Assembly (NCBI RefSeq): GCF_003986935.1
Contig: NZ_RJZE01000024.1
Coordinates: forward strand, 62,001-126,000
Source of the DNA: Paraburkholderia kururiensis JCM 10599 = LMG 19447
Lineage (GTDB): Bacteria > Pseudomonadota > Gammaproteobacteria > Burkholderiales > Burkholderiaceae
Direction of reading: 5' to 3'
Length of the DNA: 64,000 bases
The notes beneath the pieces were generated by a model. That model saw nothing but the letters and a program-made list of their open reading frames with translations, did no database searches and was not told the origin of the DNA. This document shows positions 15,457-24,166 of this stretch, piece after piece. The position numbers and the translations under genes were made by a program. How positions within the stretch are numbered: position 1 is the stretch's first letter; each line of letters begins with the position of its first letter.

Positions 15457-16623
15457 ATGTTGGCGGCAGTGCGGTGGATAAGCGCGGCGTGCGCGGTGGC
15501 GGGAGCGGGGGCCATGCTGGCGGGGACGGCGTGGGCGGATGTGAAGATCGGCGTCACGGTGTCTGCCACGGGTCCGGCGGCGTCGCTCGGCATTCCGGAG
15601 AAGAACACGGTTCAACTGCTGCCGAAGGAAATTGCCGGCCAGAAGATCGACTACATCGTGCTGGACGATGCCACCGATCCCACTCAGGCCGTACGCAATG
15701 CACGCAAGCTCACGAGCGAAGATCACGTGGATGCGTTGATCGGTTCCACTGTCGTGCCGAACTCGCTGGCGATGATCGACGTTGCTGCCGAAACGTCCAC
15801 GCCGATGATCTCGATGGCCGCGGCGGCCTCCATCGTGGAACCCATGGACGCGAAGCGCGCGTGGGTCTTCAAGACGCCGCAGAACGACATTCTGATGGCC
15901 ACCGCCATCGCCCAGCACATGGCCGACCACGGCGTGAAGACGGTCGCGTTCATCGGCTTCTCGGACGCGTATGGCGAGAGCTGGTACAAGGAGTTCGGCA
16001 AGATCGCCGAACTCAAGAAGATTCGCATCGTGGCGAACGAGCGGTTCGCGCGCAACGACACGTCTGTCACCGGGCAAGTGTTGCGGATGATGTCGCAGAA
16101 CCCCGATGCCGTGCTGATCGCCGGCGCCGGCACGCCGGCCGCCTTGCCGCAGAAGACGCTCAAGGAGCGCGGCTACAAGGGCCGCTACTACCAGACGCAC
16201 GGCGTGGCCAACAACGACTTCCTGCGCGTGTGCGGCAAGGATTGCGAAGGCACGTATCTGCCCGCGGGCCCGCTGCTCGTGGCCGACCAGTTGCCGGCAT
16301 CGAACCCGGCGAAGAAGGCGGCGTTGACGTACAAGGCGGCCTATGAAAGCGCCTGGGGTGCCGGGTCCATCTCGACCTTCGGCGGTCATGCCTGGGATGC
16401 GGGGCTGCTGCTGCAACGCGCGGTGCCCATTGCGCTCAAGCAGGGGCAGCCGGGCACGAAAGCCTTTCGCGAGGGGCTGCGCGCGGCGCTGGAGAGCACG
16501 AAAGACCTTCCCGCGTCACATGGCATCTTCAACATGAGTGCCACCGACCACGCGGGCCTCGACCAGCGGGCGCGCGTGATGGTTCAGATCGTGGGCGGCA
16601 AGTGGAAGCTCGCAGGCGACTGA
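15457..16623 (+). CDS. HAAT-family ABC transporter substrate-binding protein, copy A
   Basis: A 388-residue periplasmic binding protein. A signal peptide (hydrophobic core ACAVAGAGAMLAGTA) ends at AWA before DVKIGVTVSATGPAASLG, the type 1 periplasmic-binding fold opening. Two cysteines in RVCGKDCEG may form a small disulfide. The mature protein is very similar throughout to the protein encoded immediately downstream (16849-18012), with long identical blocks such as AKRAWVFKTPQND and KTLKERGYKG, so the pair arose by tandem duplication. It is followed by its own terminator, so the two copies can be expressed separately. GAGGAG precedes the ATG. Ligand unknown. Confidence 0.9.
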   Translation: MLAAVRWISAACAVAGAGAMLAGTAWADVKIGVTVSATGPAASLGIPEKNTVQLLPKEIAGQKIDYIVLDDATDPTQAVRNARKLTSEDHVDALIGSTVVPNSLAMIDVAAETSTPMISMAAAASIVEPMDAKRAWVFKTPQNDILMATAIAQHMADHGVKTVAFIGFSDAYGESWYKEFGKIAELKKIRIVANERFARNDTSVTGQVLRMMSQNPDAVLIAGAGTPAALPQKTLKERGYKGRYYQTHGVANNDFLRVCGKDCEGTYLPAGPLLVADQLPASNPAKKAALTYKAAYESAWGAGSISTFGGHAWDAGLLLQRAVPIALKQGQPGTKAFREGLRAALESTKDLPASHGIFNMSATDHAGLDQRARVMVQIVGGKWKLAGD

Positions 16624-16656
16624 GGCAGGGGCAACCACAAACAGACTCTTTCGAAC

Positions 16657-16687
16657 AAAGGCGCGGACAAGTGGACGCGCCTTTTTT
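16657..16687 (+). terminator. Intrinsic terminator after binding-protein copy A
   Basis: Stem GGCGCG / CGCGCC (16660-16665 and 16676-16681), extended by AAA/TTT pairs, with a 10-base loop and a T6 run. It sits 36 bases after the stop and so separates copy A from copy B. Confidence 0.8.
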
Positions 16688-16848
16688 GTTGTTCGCGCCG
16701 CGCGCATGAAGCGGCGCTCGCCGTAGATGCACCCGACAGGGAAAACCATGTGTCCACATGGGCGGACCCCGTCACTACACTCAGAAGCCGGCCGCGTCGC
16801 GAAGGGCCGGGACGATACGAAACAAGAGACAAGCGTTTGGAGACACAG

Positions 16849-18012
16849 ATGAAAACGAGGACACAGTGGGTAGGGGCGACGCTCGCAGCGGCCGCACTCT
16901 TCAGCGCGAGCAGCGCGTTCGCGCAGGTGAAGATTGGCGTCACGCTGTCGGCGACGGGGCCGGCGGCATCGCTCGGCATTCCCGAGAAGAACACCATCGA
17001 GTTGTTGCCGAAAGAGATTGGCGGCAAGACGGTGCAGTACATCGTGCTCGACGACGCATCCGACACGAGCCACGCCGTGCAGAACACGCACAAGCTGATC
17101 GACGAAGACCACGTGGACGCGATCATTGGTTCCACGGTCACGCCTAACTCGCTCGCGATGATCGACGTGGTGTCGCAAGCGAAGACGCCGATGATCTCGA
17201 TGGCTGCCTCGGCCGCCATCGTTTCGCCGATGGACGCCAAGCGCGCGTGGGTCTTCAAGACGCCGCAGAACGACAGCCTCATGGCCGACGCAATCGCCCA
17301 GTACATGGAGCAGCACGGCGTGAAGACGGTGGGCTTCATCGGCTTCTCCGATGCGTACGGCGAGAGCTGGTACACGGTGTTCAACGCGGCGGCCGGCGCG
17401 CGTCATCTGAAGGTGGTGGGCAACGAGCGCTATAACCGGACCGATGCATCGGTCACGGGCCAGGTGCTCAAGCTGATGGCGGCCAACCCCGATGCGGTGC
17501 TGATCGCGGGCTCGGGTACGCCAGCGGCACTGCCGGCAAAGACGCTCAAGGAGCGCGGCTACAAGGGCGCCATCTACCAGACGCATGGCGTTGCGAACAA
17601 CGACTTCCTGCGCGTCTGCGGCAAGGACTGCGAAGGCGAACTGCTGCCCGCAGGGCCGATTCTCGTCGCCGACCAGTTGCCCGATTCGAACCCGGTGAAG
17701 AAGTCCTCCGAGGCCTACAAGAACGCGTATGAGAAGGCCTATGGCGCGGGTTCGGTGTCGACGTTCGGCGGCCACGCATGGGACGCTGGCCAGATGCTGC
17801 AACGGGCGATTCCCGAGGCACTGAAGACGGCGCAGCCCGGTACCGTCGAGTTCCGTGAAGCGCTGCGCAGCGCGCTCGAAAACCTCAAGGATCTGCCGGT
17901 GGCGCACGGCATCATGAACACGACGTCGGCGGATCACAACGGCCTCGATGAACGTGCCCGCGTGATCGTGCAGATCTCCGGCGGCAAGTGGAAGCTGCAG
18001 CAGGGCAAGTAA
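16849..18012 (+). CDS. HAAT-family ABC transporter substrate-binding protein, copy B
   Basis: A 387-residue paralogue of the preceding binding protein. A signal peptide (MKTRTQWVGATLAAAALFSA) ends at AFA before QVKIGVTLSATGPAASLG. The RVCGKDCEG cysteine pair is kept. TTGGAGACAC lies just before the ATG at 16849, which was preferred to an upstream in-frame GTG-type extension lacking a signal peptide. It precedes the permease genes of the second importer by 354 bases and is most likely the importer's own receptor, with copy A as an alternative receptor for a related ligand. A 10-bp GC hairpin follows the stop. Confidence 0.9.
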   Translation: MKTRTQWVGATLAAAALFSASSAFAQVKIGVTLSATGPAASLGIPEKNTIELLPKEIGGKTVQYIVLDDASDTSHAVQNTHKLIDEDHVDAIIGSTVTPNSLAMIDVVSQAKTPMISMAASAAIVSPMDAKRAWVFKTPQNDSLMADAIAQYMEQHGVKTVGFIGFSDAYGESWYTVFNAAAGARHLKVVGNERYNRTDASVTGQVLKLMAANPDAVLIAGSGTPAALPAKTLKERGYKGAIYQTHGVANNDFLRVCGKDCEGELLPAGPILVADQLPDSNPVKKSSEAYKNAYEKAYGAGSVSTFGGHAWDAGQMLQRAIPEALKTAQPGTVEFREALRSALENLKDLPVAHGIMNTTSADHNGLDERARVIVQISGGKWKLQQGK

Positions 18013-18366
18013 GCGGCTTCGGATCAGCGAGATCGGCAACATCGGCAGCACTTCGGGGACGCGCGCGTGGCGCGGAGCGTTGCGCGCGTCCTGCTTCTCG
18101 CGGGCGGCGATGCGGGCAAGGGCGTGTGTGAGTGTGTCGCTCGCGTAGGGCGCCATGCCCTGCGGCGGTCGTCGTTGCGATTCGTCGTTGTGACCGGCAC
18201 GCTCCATCATCCAGCGTGACGCGCCATGCGTTGCGCACGTGTCGCCGCCAGGTCGTTCTGTTCGAGCACAATGGCGCGTTGGCCGCGCGTTCATCACGCC
18301 TTGCTGCGCGTCCACCCATCTACGCATCCCCGATTCAGGCATTCCAGAAAGACACGAAGAGGAAGT
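18013..18366. other. Non-coding gap between binding protein B and its permease
   Basis: Holds a perfect 10-bp inverted repeat, GGACGCGCGC at 18057-18066 and GCGCGCGTCC at 18082-18091, with no T-run, in the same place (between binding protein and permease) as the 12879-12913 hairpin of the first importer. Open frames on both strands here lack ribosome sites and convincing protein character. No promoter was seen with confidence. Confidence 0.45.
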
Positions 18367-19422
18367 ATGGATCTATCAATTGCGGCGATCCTCGCGCAAG
18401 ACGGCATCACGACCGGCGCCATTTACGCGCTGCTCGCGCTCGCACTGGTGCTGGTGTTTTCCGTCACGCGGGTGATCTTCATTCCGCAGGGCGAGTTCGT
18501 TTCGTACGGCGCACTCACGCTCGCCGCGCTGCAGACACAGAAGTTTCCCGCCACGTGCTGGCTCTTGATGGCGATGGGTGCGGCGTGTTTCGTCGTCGAG
18601 ATGCTCGGCCTCGTGCGGCATCCCGAGCGACGTACGCAGCTCGCGCGTACGCTCGTGACACTCGCCGGCAAGTACCTCTTGTTTCCCGTTGCCGTCTACG
18701 CAATCACGCGCGGCACATTCGGCATGCAGTTGCCGATGCTCGCGCAGATTGCGTTGACGCTCGCCATCGTGGTGCCGATGGGCCCGTTCGTGTATCGCCT
18801 CGCGTACGAACCGATTGCCGAGGCGACGACCTTGTTGCTGCTGATCGTCGCGGTGGCCGTGCACTTCGCCATGGTTGGCCTCGGGCTCGTGATGTTCGGC
18901 GCCGAAGGGTCGCGCACCAACGCGTTTTCGGACGCTACGTTCAACGTGGGTTCGCTCTCGATTACGGGCCAGAGCTTGTGGGTGATCGGCACCGCGATCG
19001 TGCTGATCGTCGGGCTGTACGTCTATTTCGATCGCACGGTGTCGGGCAAGGCGCTGCGGGCGACTTCGGTGAACCGGCTCGGCGCGCGGCTGGTCGGCAT
19101 CGGCACCACGCAGGCGGGCCGCCTCGCGTTCACGCTCGCTGCCGGGCTGGGCGCGCTGTGCGGCATCCTGGTCGCACCGCTCACCACCATCTACTACGAC
19201 TCGGGCTTCCTGATTGGCTTGAAGGGATTCGTGGGGGCAATCATCGGTGGGCTCGTGAGTTATCCCGTGGCGGCCGCGGGTTCGGTGCTCGTCGGGCTGC
19301 TCGAATCGTATTCGTCGTTCTGGGCCAGTGCCTACAAGGAAGTCATTGTGTTCACGCTGATCATTCCCGTGTTGCTGTGGCGCAGTCTGGCGAGCCCGCA
19401 CACCGAAGAAGAGGAGGAGTGA
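18367..19422 (+). CDS. HAAT-family ABC transporter permease (LivH-like)
   Basis: A 351-residue permease, longer than the usual LivH (about 290-310). The opening DGITTGAIYALLALALVLVFSVTRVIFIPQGEF is family-typical. The extra length is an insertion at about residues 60-115 (a hydrophobic block then RHPERRTQLARTLVTLAG and another hydrophobic block), giving about two extra membrane segments before the usual core. The C-terminal half keeps KALRATSVNRLGARLVGI, the coupling region, and GFVGAIIGGLVSYPVAAAGS. The ATG at 18367 is preceded by AAGAGGAAG. First membrane gene of the second importer; four bases separate it from the next gene. Confidence 0.9.
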   Translation: MDLSIAAILAQDGITTGAIYALLALALVLVFSVTRVIFIPQGEFVSYGALTLAALQTQKFPATCWLLMAMGAACFVVEMLGLVRHPERRTQLARTLVTLAGKYLLFPVAVYAITRGTFGMQLPMLAQIALTLAIVVPMGPFVYRLAYEPIAEATTLLLLIVAVAVHFAMVGLGLVMFGAEGSRTNAFSDATFNVGSLSITGQSLWVIGTAIVLIVGLYVYFDRTVSGKALRATSVNRLGARLVGIGTTQAGRLAFTLAAGLGALCGILVAPLTTIYYDSGFLIGLKGFVGAIIGGLVSYPVAAAGSVLVGLLESYSSFWASAYKEVIVFTLIIPVLLWRSLASPHTEEEEE

Positions 19423-19426
19423 CGCG

Positions 19427-21211
19427 ATGAAACGCATGATTCGCAACCGCTTCTTCTGGCTGTTTCTTGCTGTGATGTTTGCACTTCCGGTGTTGCCGCA
19501 TCCGCTGCGGGTGCCGGAGTACTGGATCACGCTGCTCAACTACATTGGTCTCTACGCGATCGTGGCGATCGGGCTCGTGCTGCTCACGGGCATCGGCGGC
19601 ATGACGAGCTTCGGGCAGGCGGCGTTCGTGGGCGTGGGCGCGTATGCGACCGCGTATCTCACGACGCAGTTCGGCGTGTCGCCGTGGCTCGCGCTCATCG
19701 CCGGTGTCGTGCTCACGGCGCTTATTGCGCTCGTGCTGGGCGCTGTGACGATGCGCCTTTCCGGCCACTTTCTGCCGCTCGGCACCATCGCCTGGGGTCT
19801 CGCGCTGTTCTTCCTGTTCGGCAACATGGAGATGCTCGGCAAGTACGACGGCATCAACGGCATTCCGGTGCTGAACGTGTTCGGCATCGATCTGGAGTCG
19901 GGCCGGCACATCTACTACCTGATCTGGGTGGTGGTGCTGGCGTCCGTGGTGTCTGTTCAGAATCTGCTTAACAGCCGGCCGGGCCGGGCGATTCGTGCGC
20001 TGCGAGGCGGCGGCGCCATGGCCGAGGCGATGGGCGTGAACACGGCGTGGATGCGCGTCGTGATCTTCGTGTATGCCGCCGTGCTCGCTGCCGTGTCGGG
20101 GTTCCTCTACGCGCACTTGCAGCGGGCGGTGAATCCCACGCCGTTTGGGCTCAATCACGGCATCGAGTACCTGTTCATGGCGGTGGTGGGCGGCGTGTCG
20201 CACGTCTGGGGCGCGGTGCTGGGCGCGGCCATCCTCACGTTGTTGCAGGACTGGCTGCAGACGCTGTTGCCGAGGCTGCTGGGTGAGAACGGCAATTTCG
20301 AGGTCATCGTCTTCGGCGTGCTGATGGTGCTGCTGCTCCAGTACGCGCGGCACGGCGTGTGGCCGTACGTGGCGCGGCTCTTCCCGCGCGGTCCGCGCGC
20401 TCACGTTCCCGATCACGCGGAGCCGTTACCGCAGCGCAGCAAACCGGAGCCGGGCGAATTGCTGCTCACCGTCGACAAGGCGCGCAAGCAGTTCGGCGGG
20501 CTCGTGGCGGTGAACGACGTGAGTTTCGAGGTGAAGGCAGGGCAGATCGTCGGGCTGATCGGCCCGAACGGCGCCGGGAAGTCGACCACGTTCAATCTCG
20601 TCACTGGCGTGCTGCAGCCCACGGCAGGCCAGATCACCTTCCGCGGCGAACGGATCGATGCGCTGAGTTCACGTGAAATCGTGAGGCGTGGCATCGGGCG
20701 CACGTTCCAGCACGTCAAGCTGCTGCCGGGCATGACGGTGCTGGAGAACGTCGCGATCGGCGCGCATCTGCGTGGCCATGCCGGCGTGTGGCGCAGCATT
20801 GCGCGGCTCAATGCTGCGGAAGAGGCGCGGCTGATGAACGAGGCAGCAAGGCAGCTTCGCCGGGTGGGCCTCGAGCGGCACATGTACGACGAGGCGGGGA
20901 GCCTCGCGTTGGGCCAGCAGCGCGTGCTCGAGATCGCGCGGGCGCTGTGCTGCGATCCGACGCTGCTGCTGCTCGACGAACCAGCGGCCGGCCTGCGATA
21001 TCAGGAAAAGCAGCAGCTGGCCGCGCTGCTGCGCAAGCTCAAGGAAGAGGGCATGAGTGTGCTGCTCGTCGAGCACGACATGGACTTCGTGATGAACCTC
21101 ACCGACCGGCTGGTGGTGATGGAATTCGGCACGCGCATCGCGGAAGGGCTGCCCGCGGACGTGCAGAAGGATCCGGCGGTGCTCGAAGCGTATCTGGGCG
21201 GGGTGGAATGA
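19427..21211 (+). CDS. HAAT-family ABC transporter LivM-LivG fusion (permease plus ATPase)
   Basis: A 594-residue protein joining two subunits normally encoded separately. Residues 1 to about 310 are a LivM-type permease with LLTGIGGMTSFGQAAFVGVGAYA and the coupling segment AIRALRGGGAMAEAMGVN. A hydrophilic linker follows (about 320-345), then a LivG-type ATPase with Walker A GPNGAGKST near residue 380, the LivG signature LALGQQRVLEIARAL, Walker B LLLLDEPAAGL and H loop VEHDMDF, all intact. Fusions of this kind occur in several proteobacterial HAAT operons and fix the 1:1 ratio of permease and ATPase. It overlaps the following LivF-like gene. Confidence 0.92.
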   Translation: MKRMIRNRFFWLFLAVMFALPVLPHPLRVPEYWITLLNYIGLYAIVAIGLVLLTGIGGMTSFGQAAFVGVGAYATAYLTTQFGVSPWLALIAGVVLTALIALVLGAVTMRLSGHFLPLGTIAWGLALFFLFGNMEMLGKYDGINGIPVLNVFGIDLESGRHIYYLIWVVVLASVVSVQNLLNSRPGRAIRALRGGGAMAEAMGVNTAWMRVVIFVYAAVLAAVSGFLYAHLQRAVNPTPFGLNHGIEYLFMAVVGGVSHVWGAVLGAAILTLLQDWLQTLLPRLLGENGNFEVIVFGVLMVLLLQYARHGVWPYVARLFPRGPRAHVPDHAEPLPQRSKPEPGELLLTVDKARKQFGGLVAVNDVSFEVKAGQIVGLIGPNGAGKSTTFNLVTGVLQPTAGQITFRGERIDALSSREIVRRGIGRTFQHVKLLPGMTVLENVAIGAHLRGHAGVWRSIARLNAAEEARLMNEAARQLRRVGLERHMYDEAGSLALGQQRVLEIARALCCDPTLLLLDEPAAGLRYQEKQQLAALLRKLKEEGMSVLLVEHDMDFVMNLTDRLVVMEFGTRIAEGLPADVQKDPAVLEAYLGGVE

Positions 21212-21978
21212 TGGCGGTGAAGAATGGAGCGGGCGCTGTGCCGGTGCTGGAAGTCGATGGGCTGTCCGCGCGGTACGGCAAGGTGGAGGCGCTGCATCGG
21301 GCCGCGATCAAGGTGGGCGCGGGGCAGATTGTGTCCGTGATCGGCCCGAACGGCGCCGGCAAGTCAACACTGCTCAACGCGATCATGGGCGCGCTGCCGA
21401 CGGGCGGTCACGCGAGTGGACACGTGCGCTACCTGGGCGAAGAGGTGGGCGCGCTGGCGATCGAAAAGCGTGTCGCCCGTGGAATGTGCCTCGTGCCGGA
21501 GAAGCGGGAACTGTTCGCGTCGATGTCCGTTGAGGACAATCTCCTGCTGGGTGCCTATCGCCGCAAGCGGGCGGGGGAAAAGGCATGGCTCGATCAGCTC
21601 GAACCGGTCTTCACGCTGTTTCCGCGGCTGAAGGAACGTCGGCGACAGGCGGCCGGTACGCTGTCCGGCGGTGAGCGTCAGATGCTGGCGGTGGGTCGCG
21701 CGCTGATGGGAAAGCCGGATCTGCTGATGCTCGATGAGCCGAGTCTCGGCCTGGCCCCGCTGATCGTGAAGGAGATTTTTCATATCATCAGCGCGCTGCG
21801 GCAGACCGGTGTAGCGACCTTGCTGATCGAACAGAACGCGCGTGCCGCGCTCCAGATCTCGGATTACGGGTACGTGCTGGAGACGGGCGAAATGGCGCTC
21901 GAAGGCCGGGCCAATGAGCTTGCGCAGAATCCGCAGGTGATCGAGACATATCTGGGGCTGACGAGGAAGGCGGCTTAG
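21208..21978 (+). CDS. HAAT-family ABC transporter ATP-binding protein (LivF-like)
   Basis: A 256-residue ATPase completing the second importer. Walker A is the canonical GPNGAGKST (in contrast to the arginine variant of the first importer), with signature TLSGGERQMLAVGRALM and Walker B LLMLDEPSLGLAP. The first of two adjacent ATGs (21208) overlaps the previous stop by four bases; the second (21211) is equally possible. The ABC domain fills the protein. A terminator containing a parS site follows 60 bases after the stop. Confidence 0.93.
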   Translation: MMAVKNGAGAVPVLEVDGLSARYGKVEALHRAAIKVGAGQIVSVIGPNGAGKSTLLNAIMGALPTGGHASGHVRYLGEEVGALAIEKRVARGMCLVPEKRELFASMSVEDNLLLGAYRRKRAGEKAWLDQLEPVFTLFPRLKERRRQAAGTLSGGERQMLAVGRALMGKPDLLMLDEPSLGLAPLIVKEIFHIISALRQTGVATLLIEQNARAALQISDYGYVLETGEMALEGRANELAQNPQVIETYLGLTRKAA

Positions 21979-22038
21979 CCGTTGTCGACTGTGGTTCATT
22001 CGCTGCCCTGAGAGCAGCGGCGCCGTGTGGGTGCATCG

Positions 22039-22079
22039 AGAGGGTGTTTCATGTTTCACGTGAAACACCCTCTTTTTTC
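22039..22079 (+). terminator. Intrinsic terminator of the second importer, embedding parS
   Basis: Stem of 12 bp, GAGGGTGTTTCA / TGAAACACCCTC (22040-22051 and 22061-22072), loop of 9, followed by T6. The right arm and loop together contain a perfect 16-bp parS (22052-22067), which can itself fold as an alternative shorter hairpin. Confidence 0.88.
22052..22067. promoter_or_regulatory. parS centromere site 1
   Basis: TGTTTCACGTGAAACA matches the universal bacterial parS consensus at all 16 positions. It lies 3.0 kb upstream of parA and is the binding and loading site for ParB. It is placed inside the importer terminator. Confidence 0.93.
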
Positions 22080-22144
22080 GTCCGCGGCCTGCCTTTTGGA
22101 AGGGAACCAAATTCGGACCGGAACGGCCGAAAACGCTAACCCGC

Positions 22145-22150
22145 TATAAT
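22145..22150 (+). promoter_or_regulatory. Consensus -10 element of the mnmG promoter
   Basis: A perfect TATAAT lies 55 bases before the mnmG start. No good -35 is seen at the right distance. It probably drives mnmG-rsmG and perhaps parAB. Confidence 0.5.
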
Positions 22151-22204
22151 TCGCGCATACCCATTTTCTCGAAAGGCTCACGCAGGTTCATGCGTGGGAT
22201 CACC

Positions 22205-24166
22205 ATGCTTTATCCAACAGAATTCGACGTCATCGTCGTCGGCGGCGGTCATGCCGGCACGGAGGCCGCGCTTGCCGCCGCCCGCATGGGCGTCAAGACG
22301 CTCCTGCTGACGCACAACATCGAAACGCTCGGCCAGATGAGCTGCAATCCGTCGATTGGCGGCATCGGCAAGGGCCATCTCGTGAAAGAGGTGGATGCCC
22401 TGGGCGGCGCGATGGCGGCAGCCACGGACGAGGGCGGCATCCAGTTCCGCATTCTCAATTCCTCGAAGGGGCCTGCGGTGCGCGCCACGCGTGCGCAGGC
22501 GGACCGGCTGCTGTACAAGCAGGCCATTCGTCGACGCCTCGAAAATCAGCCGAATCTTTGGCTGTTCCAGCAGGCTGTTGAAGATTTGATGGTGGAGGGC
22601 GACCGCGTCGTGGGCGCCGTGACGCAGGTTGGCCTTCGGTTCCGCGCGCGCGCCGTCGTGCTGACGGCTGGGACGTTCCTGGATGGCAAGATTCACGTCG
22701 GGCTCAACAACTACACTGGTGGACGCGCCGGCGATCCGGCGGCTGTCACGCTGTCGGCGCGACTTAAAGAGCTGAAGCTGCCGCAAGGGCGGCTCAAGAC
22801 CGGCACGCCGCCGCGCATCGACGGGCGGACGATCGATTTCTCGAAGCTCGAGGAGCAGCCCGGCGACCTCGATCCGATACCGGTGTTCTCGTTCCTTGGC
22901 CGTGCGGAGCAGCATCCGCGGCAGGTGCCGTGCTGGGTGACGCATACGAATGCGCAGACGCATGACATCATTCGCGGTGGCTTGGACCGTTCACCGATGT
23001 ACACCGGGGTGATCGAAGGCGTGGGCCCGCGTTATTGCCCGTCCATCGAAGACAAGATTCATCGCTTCGCGTCGAAGGAGTCGCATCAGATCTTCCTGGA
23101 GCCCGAAGGGCTGACGACGAACGAGTTCTACCCCAATGGCATTTCGACAAGCCTGCCGTTCGACGTGCAGCTTGAACTAGTGCGCTCCATGCGTGGGTTG
23201 GAGCACGCGCATATCCTGCGGCCTGGCTACGCAATCGAGTACGACTACTTCGATCCGCGTGGGTTGAAGGCGTCGCTGGAAACCAAGGTGATCAGCGGTC
23301 TGTTCTTTGCGGGCCAGATCAATGGCACGACAGGATATGAAGAGGCGGCCGCGCAAGGGCTGCTGGCTGGCATCAACGCCGGTTTGCAGGTGCAAGGCAA
23401 AGACGCGTGGTGCCCGCGCCGCGACCAGGCTTATCTCGGCGTGCTCGTGGATGACCTCGTTACGCGCGGCGTGTCGGAGCCGTATCGCATGTTCACGAGT
23501 CGGGCGGAGTATCGCCTGAGCCTGCGGGAAGACAACGCCGACATGCGGCTCACCGAGATCGGCCGTGAGCTGGGTGTCGTCGACGACGCGCGTTGGGACG
23601 CTTTTAGTCGCAAGCGTGACGCTGTTTCACGTGAAACAGAGCGGCTGCGGACAACGTGGGTGAACCCGAAGACTCTCTCCGCCGAAGAGGCGACTGCGCT
23701 GCTCGGCAAGCCGATCGACCGCGAGTACAACCTTGCTGATCTGCTGCGTCGCCCGGGTGTGAGCTACGACGGCGTGTGCGGTCTGCAAGACGGCGCGTGT
23801 CGACCGGAAACGTCGCTTGCCGACGACGAGGTGCTGCTCGCACAGATCAAGGAGCAGATCGAGATCGGCATCAAATATCAGGGCTACATCGATCGGCAGG
23901 CCGACGAGATCGAGCGTAATGGCGCGCACGAGAATACCCGGCTGCCTGAAGGCATCGATTACGCCGAAGTGCGCGGCCTCTCGTTCGAGGCCCGCCAGAA
24001 GCTGAATCAGTTCCGTCCCGAGACCATCGGGCAGGCCTCGCGCATTTCGGGCATTACGCCGGCTGCGATTTCGCTGCTCATGGTTCATCTGAAGCGCGGC
24101 TTGGGTCGACGCCGCCAGGCGGCGGGCGAGCAGGGCAACGACAGCGGCACGTCGGTGGCCCAATGA
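22205..24166 (+). CDS. mnmG: tRNA uridine-5-carboxymethylaminomethyl modification enzyme MnmG (GidA)
   Basis: A 653-residue FAD enzyme which, with MnmE, installs the carboxymethylaminomethyl group at U34 of several tRNAs using methylene-tetrahydrofolate. The FAD-binding fold VVGGGHAGTEAALAAARMG is at the N-terminus. The family signatures GPRYCPSIEDKI and AGQINGTTGYEEAAAQGL are both present, and the C-terminal helical MnmE/tRNA-binding domain is complete. The ATG at 22205 (GTGGGA upstream) gives the usual MLYPTEFDVIVVGGG start; an ATG five codons earlier is less likely. The gene carries a perfect parS site in its coding sequence and overlaps rsmG by four bases. Confidence 0.97.
   Translation: MLYPTEFDVIVVGGGHAGTEAALAAARMGVKTLLLTHNIETLGQMSCNPSIGGIGKGHLVKEVDALGGAMAAATDEGGIQFRILNSSKGPAVRATRAQADRLLYKQAIRRRLENQPNLWLFQQAVEDLMVEGDRVVGAVTQVGLRFRARAVVLTAGTFLDGKIHVGLNNYTGGRAGDPAAVTLSARLKELKLPQGRLKTGTPPRIDGRTIDFSKLEEQPGDLDPIPVFSFLGRAEQHPRQVPCWVTHTNAQTHDIIRGGLDRSPMYTGVIEGVGPRYCPSIEDKIHRFASKESHQIFLEPEGLTTNEFYPNGISTSLPFDVQLELVRSMRGLEHAHILRPGYAIEYDYFDPRGLKASLETKVISGLFFAGQINGTTGYEEAAAQGLLAGINAGLQVQGKDAWCPRRDQAYLGVLVDDLVTRGVSEPYRMFTSRAEYRLSLREDNADMRLTEIGRELGVVDDARWDAFSRKRDAVSRETERLRTTWVNPKTLSAEEATALLGKPIDREYNLADLLRRPGVSYDGVCGLQDGACRPETSLADDEVLLAQIKEQIEIGIKYQGYIDRQADEIERNGAHENTRLPEGIDYAEVRGLSFEARQKLNQFRPETIGQASRISGITPAAISLLMVHLKRGLGRRRQAAGEQGNDSGTSVAQ
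23623..23638. promoter_or_regulatory. parS centromere site 2, inside mnmG
   Basis: A second perfect 16-of-16 TGTTTCACGTGAAACA, 1.4 kb upstream of parA. It is read through as the codons for A-V-S-R-E-T within MnmG, so the site is kept under both protein and ParB constraint. Confidence 0.93.

Noticed and set aside
17912..18319. Minus-strand frames over the gap after binding-protein copy B
   Set aside because: They continue as antisense shadows of the binding-protein gene and lack ribosome sites.
16516..18342. A 608-codon minus-strand frame opposite binding-protein copy B
   Set aside because: Antisense shadow of two paralogous genes; no ribosome site or domain.
20665..20680. A parS-like CACGTG sequence in the permease-ATPase fusion gene
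   Set aside because: Only the central part matches the 16-bp parS consensus; both outer arms mismatch, unlike the two perfect sites.
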